Virus record (IMG/VR): IMGVR_UViG_3300046820_000287
Coordinates: 1-20,881 of that record
Reading direction: 5' to 3' (one strand)
Length of the DNA: 20,881 bases
Source: a virus
Both the position numbers and the translations under genes were made by a program. The notes under the pieces are model-generated. The model ran no database searches, was not told where the DNA came from, and saw only the letters and a list, made by a program, of their open reading frames with translations. Shown here one piece after another: positions 1 through 7,228 of this stretch; the first letter of the stretch is position 1; the number at the start of each line of letters is the position of its first letter.

Positions 1-534
1 GTTTGCATAGTTAAGCATTTTCCATGCGTTACTAAAGTCACGAGATTCTGCTCCAATCTGCTTTGTGTTTTCCAAAGCCTTCATTTCATCTGTGTCCTTC
101 TCAAAATAAATTGCAGGAAGCATAGATGTAATAGAGTCTACCACAATTAAATCAACTCCAGCATTCATCAGGCCTACGCCTACATCAACCATGTCGCTGA
201 TTGTTCTTGCTTGTGAATAGATAAGTTTCTCTGGGTCTACCCCAAGAGATCTTGCCCAGTCTTCTGAGTATGACATCTCAGAATCAATCCATGCACACAA
301 CTTTCCTTCTGCTTGTGCTAGAGCAATCATCTGAAGGCACATAGAAGACTTTGCAGACGACTTTGATCCCCATATAAGAACTTGCCTGCCATAGGGTAGA
401 CCTCCACCTAGTGCACGGTTTAAACCAAAACTAGGCGTTGGCTGATATTCATAGTTGACACCAACCCCACTACCCAGTCTCTTTCTCAACTTAGGATCAA
501 GTTGTGCTAATGCTTCTTCTATACTAACTGACAT
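1..534 (-). CDS. recA: RecA/UvsX-like recombinase, C-terminus beyond the window (partial)
   Basis: The first 178 residues of a RecA-family strand-exchange ATPase; the rest lies beyond position 1. Residues 56-63 read GSKSSAKS, aligning with the RecA Walker A (GPESSGKT) but with Ala at the usual Gly. A catalytic-Glu segment, WIDSEMSYSEDW, has Glu86 where RecA has Glu96, and a Walker B, LIVVDS, has Asp133. The N-terminal arm is about ten residues shorter than in host RecA. I chose the ATG at 534 because GGAGG (541-545) lies 6 nt upstream; an in-frame ATG at 540 would touch the GGAGG. The gene overlaps the end of the polymerase gene by 11 nt and is the last visible gene of the replication operon. 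Expected role: homologous pairing, recombination-dependent replication and repair of phage DNA. The family call is firm; activity is less sure because of the Walker A change. Confidence 0.9.
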   Translation of the reverse strand, partial: MSVSIEEALAQLDPKLRKRLGSGVGVNYEYQPTPSFGLNRALGGGLPYGRQVLIWGSKSSAKSSMCLQMIALAQAEGKLCAWIDSEMSYSEDWARSLGVDPEKLIYSQARTISDMVDVGVGLMNAGVDLIVVDSITSMLPAIYFEKDTDEMKALENTKQIGAESRDFSNAWKMLNYAN

Positions 535-3500
535 GTACATCCTCCAATGTTACTGTTCCGTCTTTAGTCTTTCCAAAATCAAATTTGTAAGACTTTCCTT
601 CTTCAATATTCATATATGCTTTTGCAAACGCTGTAGGGAAAACAGTAATAGAGTGAAGATCTCTTCTTGTGTCTGCAAGAGTAAGAGATGCCATCTTTTT
701 CCCAGTCTTTGTAATTCTAGGTTTAAATGAAACTACAAACATTTCATCATCCTTGTAAGGCAATTGCTTGTAACTTAAGAACTTTACAAGCGCATGAGAT
801 GATTCTTTTATCTCGTCTGAAGGGATGAAAGAAACAATCCTGTTATCATTACAAAGAACAAGATAAGAACGACCTGTCTCAATAGTCGTATTTTCATCAT
901 CAAATATGCCGACACTGCCAGTTTTGTCCAAAATTTCAACTCGTGACCATCCTGTTCCTCGTTTAATCGATTTTACCATACCCATAAAAATGTATGATCC
1001 CTTTTCCTCAAAGTCAACAATATCCTGAATGAATGCATAGTAGTGAGAAGGAATTGTAATATTAAACTCTGGAAGGTTTAAGTATTCATACAGATTCTCT
1101 TTAATCTCCTGATCATTTCTAGGATTATCATTAAATGTTGCAGCGCCAATTACCCTTAGCGCCTGTAGTGCACGACTATTTACCCCGTTGCCCTTTGTAA
1201 ATGTAAATTCTTCAAGTTCTTTATATGAACTGAAAGGTCGTGCCGAGATATATCTCTCACCAATTTTGTCAGATATGAACTTGATAGCACTGAGTCCAAA
1301 CCGAATACCCTTACCCTCAATCTTAAAATCGATATCCGAATCATTAATGTGAGGTAACTTAATGCTAATGCCCATTCTTTTTGCTTCAATAAGGTATTCA
1401 GTTCTCGCATCTTTGTCCTTTTCGTTCTTTAGCACTGAGTACATAAACTCAAGTGGATAATAATACTTTAACCATGCTGTCCAATAGGATAGCGTTGAGT
1501 ATGCTACTGCGTGTGACTTGTTAAATGAGTACCCTGCGTGAGCCTCAAAGTCATGCCATAGATCAAGAGCAAGGTTTGGAGAGATAAACTTTGATGCACC
1601 CTCTACAAACTTTTCTTTAAACTGATCAAATTCTTTAGCATCCTTTTTCTTTCCAATGATCTTTCTAACTTTATCTGCTTCCGACATGGACATACCGCCA
1701 AGGTGTACGCATGCTTGCATAACTTGTTCCTGGTAAAGAATACAGCCATATGTGTCCTCCGTAAATTGTTTCAATACTTGGTGCGTATAAGAAATGTTTT
1801 GACGACCATGCTTGCGATCAATATAGTCTTTTCCGATAGTGTTCATTGCACCTGGACGAACAAGCGCATTTGATGCTGCTAGTTCAGCAAGATTCTTTAC
1901 ACCCATCTTAACAAGAAGATTTGTGTATGGTGCTGCTTCACACTGGAACACTCCCTTTGTATATCCATCTGAAAGCATCTGATAAACATTTGCATCATCC
2001 ATCTTAATTTTAAGAAGATCAATCTTCTTTCCATCTCGCTCTTTAATAATATCAATTGTATTTTTAAGAACAGACAAAGTCTTAAGACCTAAAGCATCAA
2101 TCTTAATTAAACCAATTCTCTCAGCCTCTTCCATGTCAACACCTACAACAGGAATTCTTTCATCAGACCCAGTAGACGATCTTGTTTCAAGTGGTGCGTA
2201 TCTAAAGATTGGCTCTTTACTTGTAACTACTCCTGCTGCGTGAATACCTGTACCACGAATACGACCACGAAGTTGCTCGCCATAAATTTCTACCTCTGGG
2301 TATTTTTCACGAAACTCTCTAGTTGATTTTGAGTTACAGAAATCATCCCAAGAGTCTACAGTTTTTAAGACCTTGTTAACATCTGACAGAGGAATGTTTA
2401 ATACTCGTGCAACGTCTCTAACAATTCCCTTTCCTGTAAACTCAAGAAAAGTTGCAATAGACGCAACGTGTCTATATTGTCTAACAAGATAGTCTTTAAC
2501 TTCTTCACGACGAGTATCCTGAATATCTGTATCGATATCTGGGAAGTCATTACGCTCTGGATTAATAAAGCGGAAGAACAAAAGATTGTGCTCAATCGGA
2601 TCAATGTCTGTAATCTTTAGTGCATAGCAAACAAGAGAGCCAGCAGAAGAACCACGGCCAGGGCCAACCATGATCTCTTCCTTTTTGGCCCAGTTGATCA
2701 TATTACTTACAACAAGGAAGTACGGAGCGAACTTCTTATCCTTGATAATCTGCAACTCTTCTTCAAGTCTGTCAAGGTATTCTTGGTTTTCTGACAAACC
2801 TCTTTCTGCCAAACCTTCAAGAGCAACCTTTGCAAGTTCCTTATCTGGACTCTTATACTGAACTGGAAGAAGGTTTAGCGACTCTTGAATACCATAGTCT
2901 CCTACTGTCTCTGCTAATAGAAGTGTATTTGAGTATATGTCTGGTCGATCAATACCCTGCGATTCCATGGCTGCTTTGATCTCTTCGTATGAGAGCAGGT
3001 GAATGTCAAACTTATTAAATGTAATCTGACGGTCTTCGCCATAAAGATAGTCAAGGCGTTCCATCATGTTGCCCTTTTTCTTTGACTTTTCGTATGTTGC
3101 ATCTTTTACGAACTTGCCATGCGTATTCATGAGTAACTTAAACTCTTGAACTTCTTTTTGTGATGGATCAACATGGTGGCAGTCTGGTGTAACAATAACC
3201 TTAATGCCAAACTCGTCTGCGAGTTCTATGAGATATTTGTTGATGTGTACTTCGTTATGAGGCATTACTTCAATATAGTAATCGTCCCCAAACCGCTCTT
3301 TGAACCAGGTTATATACTTCTTGGCAAGAGCAAATTCTTCTTCTTCCAATGCCTTAACCAAAACGCTACTTGGACAAGCAGAGGATACAATAATTCCCTC
3401 TTTGTACTTTTCTAATATAGTAAAATCAAATCGTGGCTTCTTAAAGAAACCATCTGTCCAAGATAGTTCACTAATCTTGTTAAGGTTTTCTAGACCAATT

Positions 3501-3799
3501 TTATTCTTGGCTAGAAGGATAATGTGGTTGTAGACAAGATCTTGTTGACCTTCTCTTTCAGACTTATCTCGTGTATCAGATATGTCTGCACACATGTATC
3601 CCTCTAGCCCAAGAATTGGCTTTATGCCATTTGCTTTTGCAATACGGTGCAGTTCCCTATGCCCAGATAAAGTACCGTGGTCAGTGATGGCAATCGCTGG
3701 CATCCCTAACTCAACTGCACGGTTCACGTATTCTTCTGGAGTAGCAATCCCATCAAATAAACTAAAATGGGTATGGACATGTAAGCCGACGTAGTTCAT
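524..3799 (-). CDS. dnaE: DNA polymerase III alpha subunit (DnaE-like, C family) with intact PHP domain
   Basis: Replicative DNA polymerase of 1091 aa, slightly shorter than bacterial DnaE (about 1160). The N-terminal PHP domain (about 1-230) has LHVHTHFSLFDG, ITDHGT, GLEGYM, SSACPS and TPDCHH. Matched to Mycobacterium tuberculosis DnaE1, all nine metal-site residues are present: H7, H9, D16, H41, E66, H92, C142, D206 and H208. The palm has GPGRGSSAGS and then FPDIDTDI, with D421 and D423 as the likely catalytic pair. An OB-fold (GSYIFMGMVKSIKRGTGW onward, about 930-970) lies near the C-terminus. The intact PHP site fits an in-built 3'-5' proofreading exonuclease, as known for actinobacterial DnaE1; that is inference here. 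The start lies 1 nt after the SSB stop with no clear ribosome site, so translation is probably coupled. The clamp and loader are not in this window and may be supplied by the host. Confidence 0.96.
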   Translation of the reverse strand: MNYVGLHVHTHFSLFDGIATPEEYVNRAVELGMPAIAITDHGTLSGHRELHRIAKANGIKPILGLEGYMCADISDTRDKSEREGQQDLVYNHIILLAKNKIGLENLNKISELSWTDGFFKKPRFDFTILEKYKEGIIVSSACPSSVLVKALEEEEFALAKKYITWFKERFGDDYYIEVMPHNEVHINKYLIELADEFGIKVIVTPDCHHVDPSQKEVQEFKLLMNTHGKFVKDATYEKSKKKGNMMERLDYLYGEDRQITFNKFDIHLLSYEEIKAAMESQGIDRPDIYSNTLLLAETVGDYGIQESLNLLPVQYKSPDKELAKVALEGLAERGLSENQEYLDRLEEELQIIKDKKFAPYFLVVSNMINWAKKEEIMVGPGRGSSAGSLVCYALKITDIDPIEHNLLFFRFINPERNDFPDIDTDIQDTRREEVKDYLVRQYRHVASIATFLEFTGKGIVRDVARVLNIPLSDVNKVLKTVDSWDDFCNSKSTREFREKYPEVEIYGEQLRGRIRGTGIHAAGVVTSKEPIFRYAPLETRSSTGSDERIPVVGVDMEEAERIGLIKIDALGLKTLSVLKNTIDIIKERDGKKIDLLKIKMDDANVYQMLSDGYTKGVFQCEAAPYTNLLVKMGVKNLAELAASNALVRPGAMNTIGKDYIDRKHGRQNISYTHQVLKQFTEDTYGCILYQEQVMQACVHLGGMSMSEADKVRKIIGKKKDAKEFDQFKEKFVEGASKFISPNLALDLWHDFEAHAGYSFNKSHAVAYSTLSYWTAWLKYYYPLEFMYSVLKNEKDKDARTEYLIEAKRMGISIKLPHINDSDIDFKIEGKGIRFGLSAIKFISDKIGERYISARPFSSYKELEEFTFTKGNGVNSRALQALRVIGAATFNDNPRNDQEIKENLYEYLNLPEFNITIPSHYYAFIQDIVDFEEKGSYIFMGMVKSIKRGTGWSRVEILDKTGSVGIFDDENTTIETGRSYLVLCNDNRIVSFIPSDEIKESSHALVKFLSYKQLPYKDDEMFVVSFKPRITKTGKKMASLTLADTRRDLHSITVFPTAFAKAYMNIEEGKSYKFDFGKTKDGTVTLEDVHVS
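541..545 (-). promoter_or_regulatory. Shine-Dalgarno site that sets the recA start
   Basis: GGAGG on the minus strand, inside the 3' end of the polymerase gene. It is directly followed by ATGTACATG, so only the second ATG (534) has normal spacing (6 nt). Confidence 0.7.
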
Positions 3800-3800
3800 A

Positions 3801-4457
3801 TTACCAATCTGCGTTGGTAGATGAAGTTACAGATGGGCCATCAAAGCCCAAATAGTATGCTTCTTGCTCGGCATAAGGAATCTTCTTAAGTGCTGACTCA
3901 AGAGGATAAGGCTCAATGTCCTTCCAATCAAATGGTTCCTTGTCTGGTGCTGATGGAATAAGTGTGTAATTGGTTTCAGTTCCCTGACCATTACGCTTTA
4001 ACTTCCAAATTACATTTGAGATGCTTCCTGTTTCTAGTGCATACTCACGAATTGTGTTGAATGATGACTGCTTGCTGATACCCATTGACCAGATTGCAAC
4101 ATACGGTGCTTCGATTCCATCGTCAACTAGTACGTTGCAGTAGAAGCGAAGACGGCCACGCCATCCTGCCTTTGGATCCTTACGGTGCATTTCTTCTGCC
4201 CAGTCACGTCCTTCTGATTCCATTGTATCTACAGCCTTGCGCTTGTAGTCCTTTGGATTTACGTGCTCCTTAACAACAAGTGCTAGGCCACGACTTTCAT
4301 TATAGTTTGCAGAGTCTTCGTCTAGTTCTTCAATAAAACGAATCTTTACTGATTGACCATCTGCAAGTTTTAGCCACTTTACCTTTGGTCCGTCGTTTTC
4401 ATACTTTGGCTTGTCGAGCAGGGCATTGATGTTCTTGAGTCCCTTTACTACGCTCAT
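3801..4457 (-). CDS. Putative single-stranded DNA-binding protein (gp32-like OB fold)
   Basis: A 218-aa protein between primase and polymerase. Residues 27-44 (KWLKLADGQSVKIRFIEE) resemble the opening strand of T4 gp32-type and related phage SSBs. Residues 102-126 (RLRFYCNVLVDDG, then PYVAIWSMG) resemble the gp32-family core, a strand with NVLV and a short acidic turn before the next strand. Residues 151-168 (WKLKRNGQGTETNYTLIP) fit the R-x-G-x-G-x-x-T-x-Y-x-x-x-P pattern seen in such proteins. I do not see the gp32 zinc cluster, and the tail is only mildly acidic. AAAGGAG (4464-4470) stands 6 nt before the ATG, and a promoter candidate lies directly upstream. Expected job: coat unwound template for the polymerase and help load RecA. 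This rests on motif resemblance and position; another OB-fold replication accessory protein is possible. Confidence 0.65.
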   Translation of the reverse strand: MSVVKGLKNINALLDKPKYENDGPKVKWLKLADGQSVKIRFIEELDEDSANYNESRGLALVVKEHVNPKDYKRKAVDTMESEGRDWAEEMHRKDPKAGWRGRLRFYCNVLVDDGIEAPYVAIWSMGISKQSSFNTIREYALETGSISNVIWKLKRNGQGTETNYTLIPSAPDKEPFDWKDIEPYPLESALKKIPYAEQEAYYLGFDGPSVTSSTNADW

Positions 4458-4480
4458 ATTATTCTCCTTTGTTTGTTATA

Positions 4481-5425
4481 TTAGTTTAGCATAAGCGATA
4501 TTGATTTGTCAAACTGGAACTCTAAACCTGCAAGTTCTTCGTCTGGCATGTCGCCTATATCTTTATATTTGTTGTTTAGTTTAATAACAGAAACACGACT
4601 AGAAAGTTTCTCAACAATCCTATCTTTCATGTTTCCTCCCGCTTCATCGTTATCAGCAATAACAATAATGTTATTGAAATACTTCTGAAGCAATTCTATT
4701 TGTGTGCTTGACACATTTGCGCCAAGAGTTGCTACTGCTGGCAATCCAACCTGATCAAGCCTAATTGCATCAAATGACGACTCCACTACATATACTCTAT
4801 CAGACTTCTTCACTCTATGCAAGTTAAAAAGTGTTTTGCTTTTTGGAAGACCTGGAGTATTCTTAAAATCTTTTCCCTCAATAGATCTGCCGACAAACCC
4901 AAGAGGCATTCCGTCTGGACTATGCACTGGAACAGTAACCATATCCTGCTTTTCTGAATAGCCTAAAGAAAACTTTATACATGAATTTTTTTCAATTTTT
5001 CTATATGTAAAATAATTCTTTGCTCTTTCTGAGGCAATTAGATTATTATGTAGCCTTTTAATAATCAACTCATCAAAAGTTTTATACTGCTCTTCTTTGA
5101 CAAGCGCCTTATCTATTTCTACAGAAAGGTTTGTTACCTTTTCTTTGCTCTTAATAAATCTAGCAGACTCAAAATATGTTCTACCAGATGTATGCATAAC
5201 TAATTCTATAAGGTCTGCAGATTTTTGACAAGAAAAACAGAAGAACATTCCGCTATCCTTTTGTACTTCTCCTGCTGGGGTTCTGTGATTATTGTGAAAT
5301 GGACAAAAGATCATGAAGTCTGCGTCAAGTTCAGACTCTACGGTAATACCTGATCCTGTAAGGACTCGCTTGACTTGTTCTGCGGAATAAAGATTGGAGT
5401 TGTTCCGTCTATTCCTGCTATCCAT
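4481..5425 (-). CDS. dnaG: DnaG-type DNA primase (zinc domain plus TOPRIM), short phage form
   Basis: Primase of 314 aa that would make RNA primers for the polymerase next to it. The zinc-binding domain has C41-P-F-H44 and C63-F-S-C66, the CHC2 pattern. The RNA-polymerase core follows (FSLGYS, then MVTVPVHSPDG, GFVGRSIEGK, PGLPKSKTLF). The TOPRIM domain has VVESSFDA with Glu215 and IADNDEAG with Asp258 and Asp260; KDIGDMPDE near the end resembles the KDPaD-type motif of DnaG. Bacterial DnaG is about 600 aa, and the C-terminal helicase-binding domain is missing here. The ATG at 5425 has AGGA 7-8 nt upstream and no other ATG precedes the zinc motif, so the 88-nt overlap with the 118-aa gene looks real. 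A consensus promoter lies about 70 nt upstream inside that gene. Confidence 0.92.
   Translation of the reverse strand: MDSRNRRNNSNLYSAEQVKRVLTGSGITVESELDADFMIFCPFHNNHRTPAGEVQKDSGMFFCFSCQKSADLIELVMHTSGRTYFESARFIKSKEKVTNLSVEIDKALVKEEQYKTFDELIIKRLHNNLIASERAKNYFTYRKIEKNSCIKFSLGYSEKQDMVTVPVHSPDGMPLGFVGRSIEGKDFKNTPGLPKSKTLFNLHRVKKSDRVYVVESSFDAIRLDQVGLPAVATLGANVSSTQIELLQKYFNNIIVIADNDEAGGNMKDRIVEKLSSRVSVIKLNNKYKDIGDMPDEELAGLEFQFDKSISLMLN
4483..4512 (-). promoter_or_regulatory. Promoter candidate for SSB-polymerase-recA
   Basis: On the minus strand, TTGACA (4512-4507), an 18-nt spacer, then TAAACT (4488-4483) preceded by TGC, an extended -10. The -35 is a full sigma70/sigmaA match; the -10 matches 4 of 6. 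It overlaps the end of the primase gene. Transcription would begin near 4476, leaving a leader of about 19 nt that holds the SSB ribosome site. Confidence 0.4.
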
Positions 5426-5694
5426 TCGCTCTTCCTTTTCCCTGCGTAAACTGCATGTATCGATAGTTCAAATTCAAAAAAGTTCTTTATCTCATTATAC
5501 CTTATAGTAAAGTCTGGGTCAAGATCAATTCTTGGCACATACCCACTTAGTTTCATTTCTGATATCAATAATCTTATGTACTCATCCTTGAGTCTTCCGA
5601 TCATTGAGTCATCATGAATTATTCCGTCAAGGGAAAAGCGCTTAATCGACTTGTGATGATATGAATCATTAGTGATAGCACTCTTTTTTGACAT
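5338..5694 (-). CDS. Unrecognised 118-aa protein between helicase and primase
   Basis: I do not recognise this family. The protein is 118 aa with no membrane segment, signal peptide or Cys/His cluster. A charged N-terminus rich in Lys, Ser and His is followed by a helical part (DSMIGRLKDEYIRLLISEMK), then a stretch with IDLDPDFTIRYNE and FEFELSIHAVYAGKRKSEWI that looks like alternating beta strands. It sits between helicase and primase, so a replication accessory role is reasonable but unproven. Its last 88 nt overlap the primase start in another frame. I see no Shine-Dalgarno site at its ATG; TATAAT lies 5 nt before it, so a leaderless transcript is possible. It also carries an internal promoter candidate for the primase. 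Confidence 0.65.
   Translation of the reverse strand: MSKKSAITNDSYHHKSIKRFSLDGIIHDDSMIGRLKDEYIRLLISEMKLSGYVPRIDLDPDFTIRYNEIKNFFEFELSIHAVYAGKRKSEWIAGIDGTTPIFIPQNKSSESLQDQVLP
5494..5522 (-). promoter_or_regulatory. Consensus promoter candidate upstream of the primase
   Basis: On the minus strand, TTGACC (5522-5517), a 17-nt spacer and TATAAT (5499-5494): 11 of 12 sigma70/sigmaA consensus positions at the ideal spacing. It lies within the 118-aa gene. The predicted start near 5487 leaves a leader of about 62 nt before the primase ATG at 5425. Confidence 0.5.
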
Positions 5695-5699
5695 ACCAT

Positions 5700-5705
5700 A
5701 TTATA
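5700..5705 (-). promoter_or_regulatory. Possible -10 box for a leaderless transcript of the 118-aa gene
   Basis: TATAAT on the minus strand ends 5 nt before the ATG at 5694, placing a transcript start at or next to the A of the ATG. There is no Shine-Dalgarno site here. I see no good -35 and no TGn extension, so this may be chance in AT-rich DNA. Confidence 0.25.
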
Positions 5706-5706
5706 A

Positions 5707-6927
5707 CTACTTATCTTCAAAGTCTTTATACCTATAGTATCCCTTGTCAAAGTCGCACTGGACCAAGAAATCCCCCATAAACCCATTACGGTTCTTTCTA
5801 AATGCACACTCAATAATGTCACTGTTGGTTCCACGGCCTAGGGCAAGTACCCAGTCAGCATCATAAGCAATCTGTCTAGACCACGCTGTTTGACCCAGTG
5901 TAGGAACTGTAGACAGGTCATTAACGTCATCTGGAGTAGCAGATGAAATAGCAATAATTGGAACCTCTTCACCAATAGCCATCAGTTTGAGTTCTCGTGA
6001 AAGGTTCTTCATTCGTACAGTTTCGTTGTCCGACTTCTGATTAGGGGCCATCAACTGAAGGTAGTCAACGATTACAAAGTCTGGCTTGTACTGGTCAATC
6101 TTTCCACGAAGAACTGATGGATTAATTTCTCCACCCTGGTCATTTGATATGATATGAAACTCTGGCTTTCCTGCAAGATTCTTTGCATGCCAATCTTTTA
6201 GCATGTCAATCTCAATCTCACCATTACTTATCTTTCGGTGTGACCAACGGCCTTCGCCCATAATCGTAAATACACGATTACGTACTTCTGTCTCACTCAT
6301 TTCAAGCGAGATCACCATTGGACTCTTTCCTTGCTTCCATGCTTGCACTGCAAAGTAAAGAGCCAGCCAGGACTTACCAATTCCTGGGTAAGCAAGGAAT
6401 ACTCCAAGTTGTCCTGGCATAATTCCTGAAGGAAGGTAATTGTCAAAACCTGGCAATCCTGTTTTAATTCCAGATAGTCCTAACGACTGCTGCTTCTTAA
6501 CATTTTCAAAGTATGCAATTGCAGACTCAAGGTCTGTAACATCAATATCACGAATTGCTGCAGTGTTCTTTTTTAATTCTGATGTTTTAGTAATTAGTTC
6601 ATTCAGAGCACCAGTTCCATTATTATTCTGAATCTCGCTTGCTGCGGATCGAATAATGTCCTTTAGGCTATCAGTAAGATACTCACCCTGAAGTTCTTCA
6701 AGATGATGCTTGGTTGCTCCAACGCCTACTACTGGCTCAAAGTCTCTAAACTTTTCAGTAACTAGTTCTGCTGGTGGAAGTGTTGAGTTGTTTTCAAAAT
6801 ACAGTCTAACAAAGTTCCAGATGTCTCCATGAGTTCGTAACAGATTGTCTACGTTCGCTTGAAGCAGCACGTGAATCTGCTTATCATTGAGGACAGCCGT
6901 AAGTAGTTTTGCCTCTGTATTATTCAC
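5707..6927 (-). CDS. dnaB: DnaB-type replicative DNA helicase (GTG start)
   Basis: Hexameric helicase of 406 aa, somewhat shorter than bacterial DnaB (about 450-470). A reduced helical N-terminal region (about 1-130) precedes the RecA-fold motor. The linker-to-core transition reads SGIKTGLPGFDNYLPSGIMPG. Walker A is AYPGIGKS (179-186), followed by VISLEMSE, Walker B FVIVDYLQLM (Asp288), the SRELKLMA helix, and QTAWSRQIAYDADWVLAL, which matches the late DnaB motif. It would unwind DNA 5'-3' ahead of the polymerase and recruit primase. The start codon is GTG at 6927; AAGGGAG (6935-6941) stands 7 nt upstream and no upstream ATG gives better context. It overlaps the 102-aa gene by 8 nt, and 12 nt separate its stop from the next ATG. 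Confidence 0.94.
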   Translation of the reverse strand: MNNTEAKLLTAVLNDKQIHVLLQANVDNLLRTHGDIWNFVRLYFENNSTLPPAELVTEKFRDFEPVVGVGATKHHLEELQGEYLTDSLKDIIRSAASEIQNNNGTGALNELITKTSELKKNTAAIRDIDVTDLESAIAYFENVKKQQSLGLSGIKTGLPGFDNYLPSGIMPGQLGVFLAYPGIGKSWLALYFAVQAWKQGKSPMVISLEMSETEVRNRVFTIMGEGRWSHRKISNGEIEIDMLKDWHAKNLAGKPEFHIISNDQGGEINPSVLRGKIDQYKPDFVIVDYLQLMAPNQKSDNETVRMKNLSRELKLMAIGEEVPIIAISSATPDDVNDLSTVPTLGQTAWSRQIAYDADWVLALGRGTNSDIIECAFRKNRNGFMGDFLVQCDFDKGYYRYKDFEDK

Positions 6928-7228
6928 TTAGCCACTCCCTTGCCATTCGTCTACGCTCTGCTCTCTCTGTGTCGTCTTTAACTTTATCTTTTTGTGCCTG
7001 CAATATTTTTTCTGCATTGTATGCAAAGTAGTTCCACGAAGGGTTCTCTGCGACTGAAAAGTAATACTCAAGTATATCGTAGCATCCTGGCAGAGTGTAT
7101 GATTCTACAAGGGCATCTGAAGCCCACTGCTCTACATTTAGGTTAAGGGATGGCTTTGATTCGTACCTTGCGGTATGATACTTGCTGTATCTTGAAAGCA
7201 AAGCCATACGGTCTTTGCGTTCTGCCAT
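6920..7228 (-). CDS. 102-aa protein directly upstream of the helicase, possible helicase loader or accessory
   Basis: A small, mostly helical soluble protein. Notable segments are MALLSRYSKYHTARYE, NVEQWASDALVESY, GCYDILEYYF and NPSWNYFAYNAEKILQ, ending in a Lys/Arg/Glu-rich helix (AERRRMAREWL). Conserved-looking aromatic motifs (NPSW, YFAYN) suggest a defined family, but I cannot name it. Phage genes placed directly before a DnaB helicase often encode loaders or adaptors, so that role is an inference from position. The ATG at 7228 shares a base with the previous stop (TAATG), with GAAGGA just before it; another in-frame ATG lies seven codons in. The gene overlaps the helicase start by 8 nt. 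Confidence 0.7.
   Translation of the reverse strand: MAERKDRMALLSRYSKYHTARYESKPSLNLNVEQWASDALVESYTLPGCYDILEYYFSVAENPSWNYFAYNAEKILQAQKDKVKDDTERAERRRMAREWLSE

Noticed and set aside
5723-5750. TTGACA near the end of the helicase gene followed by TAAAGA
   Set aside because: The -10 matches only 3 of 6 at 16 nt, and a better TATAAT lies too far downstream to pair with this -35.
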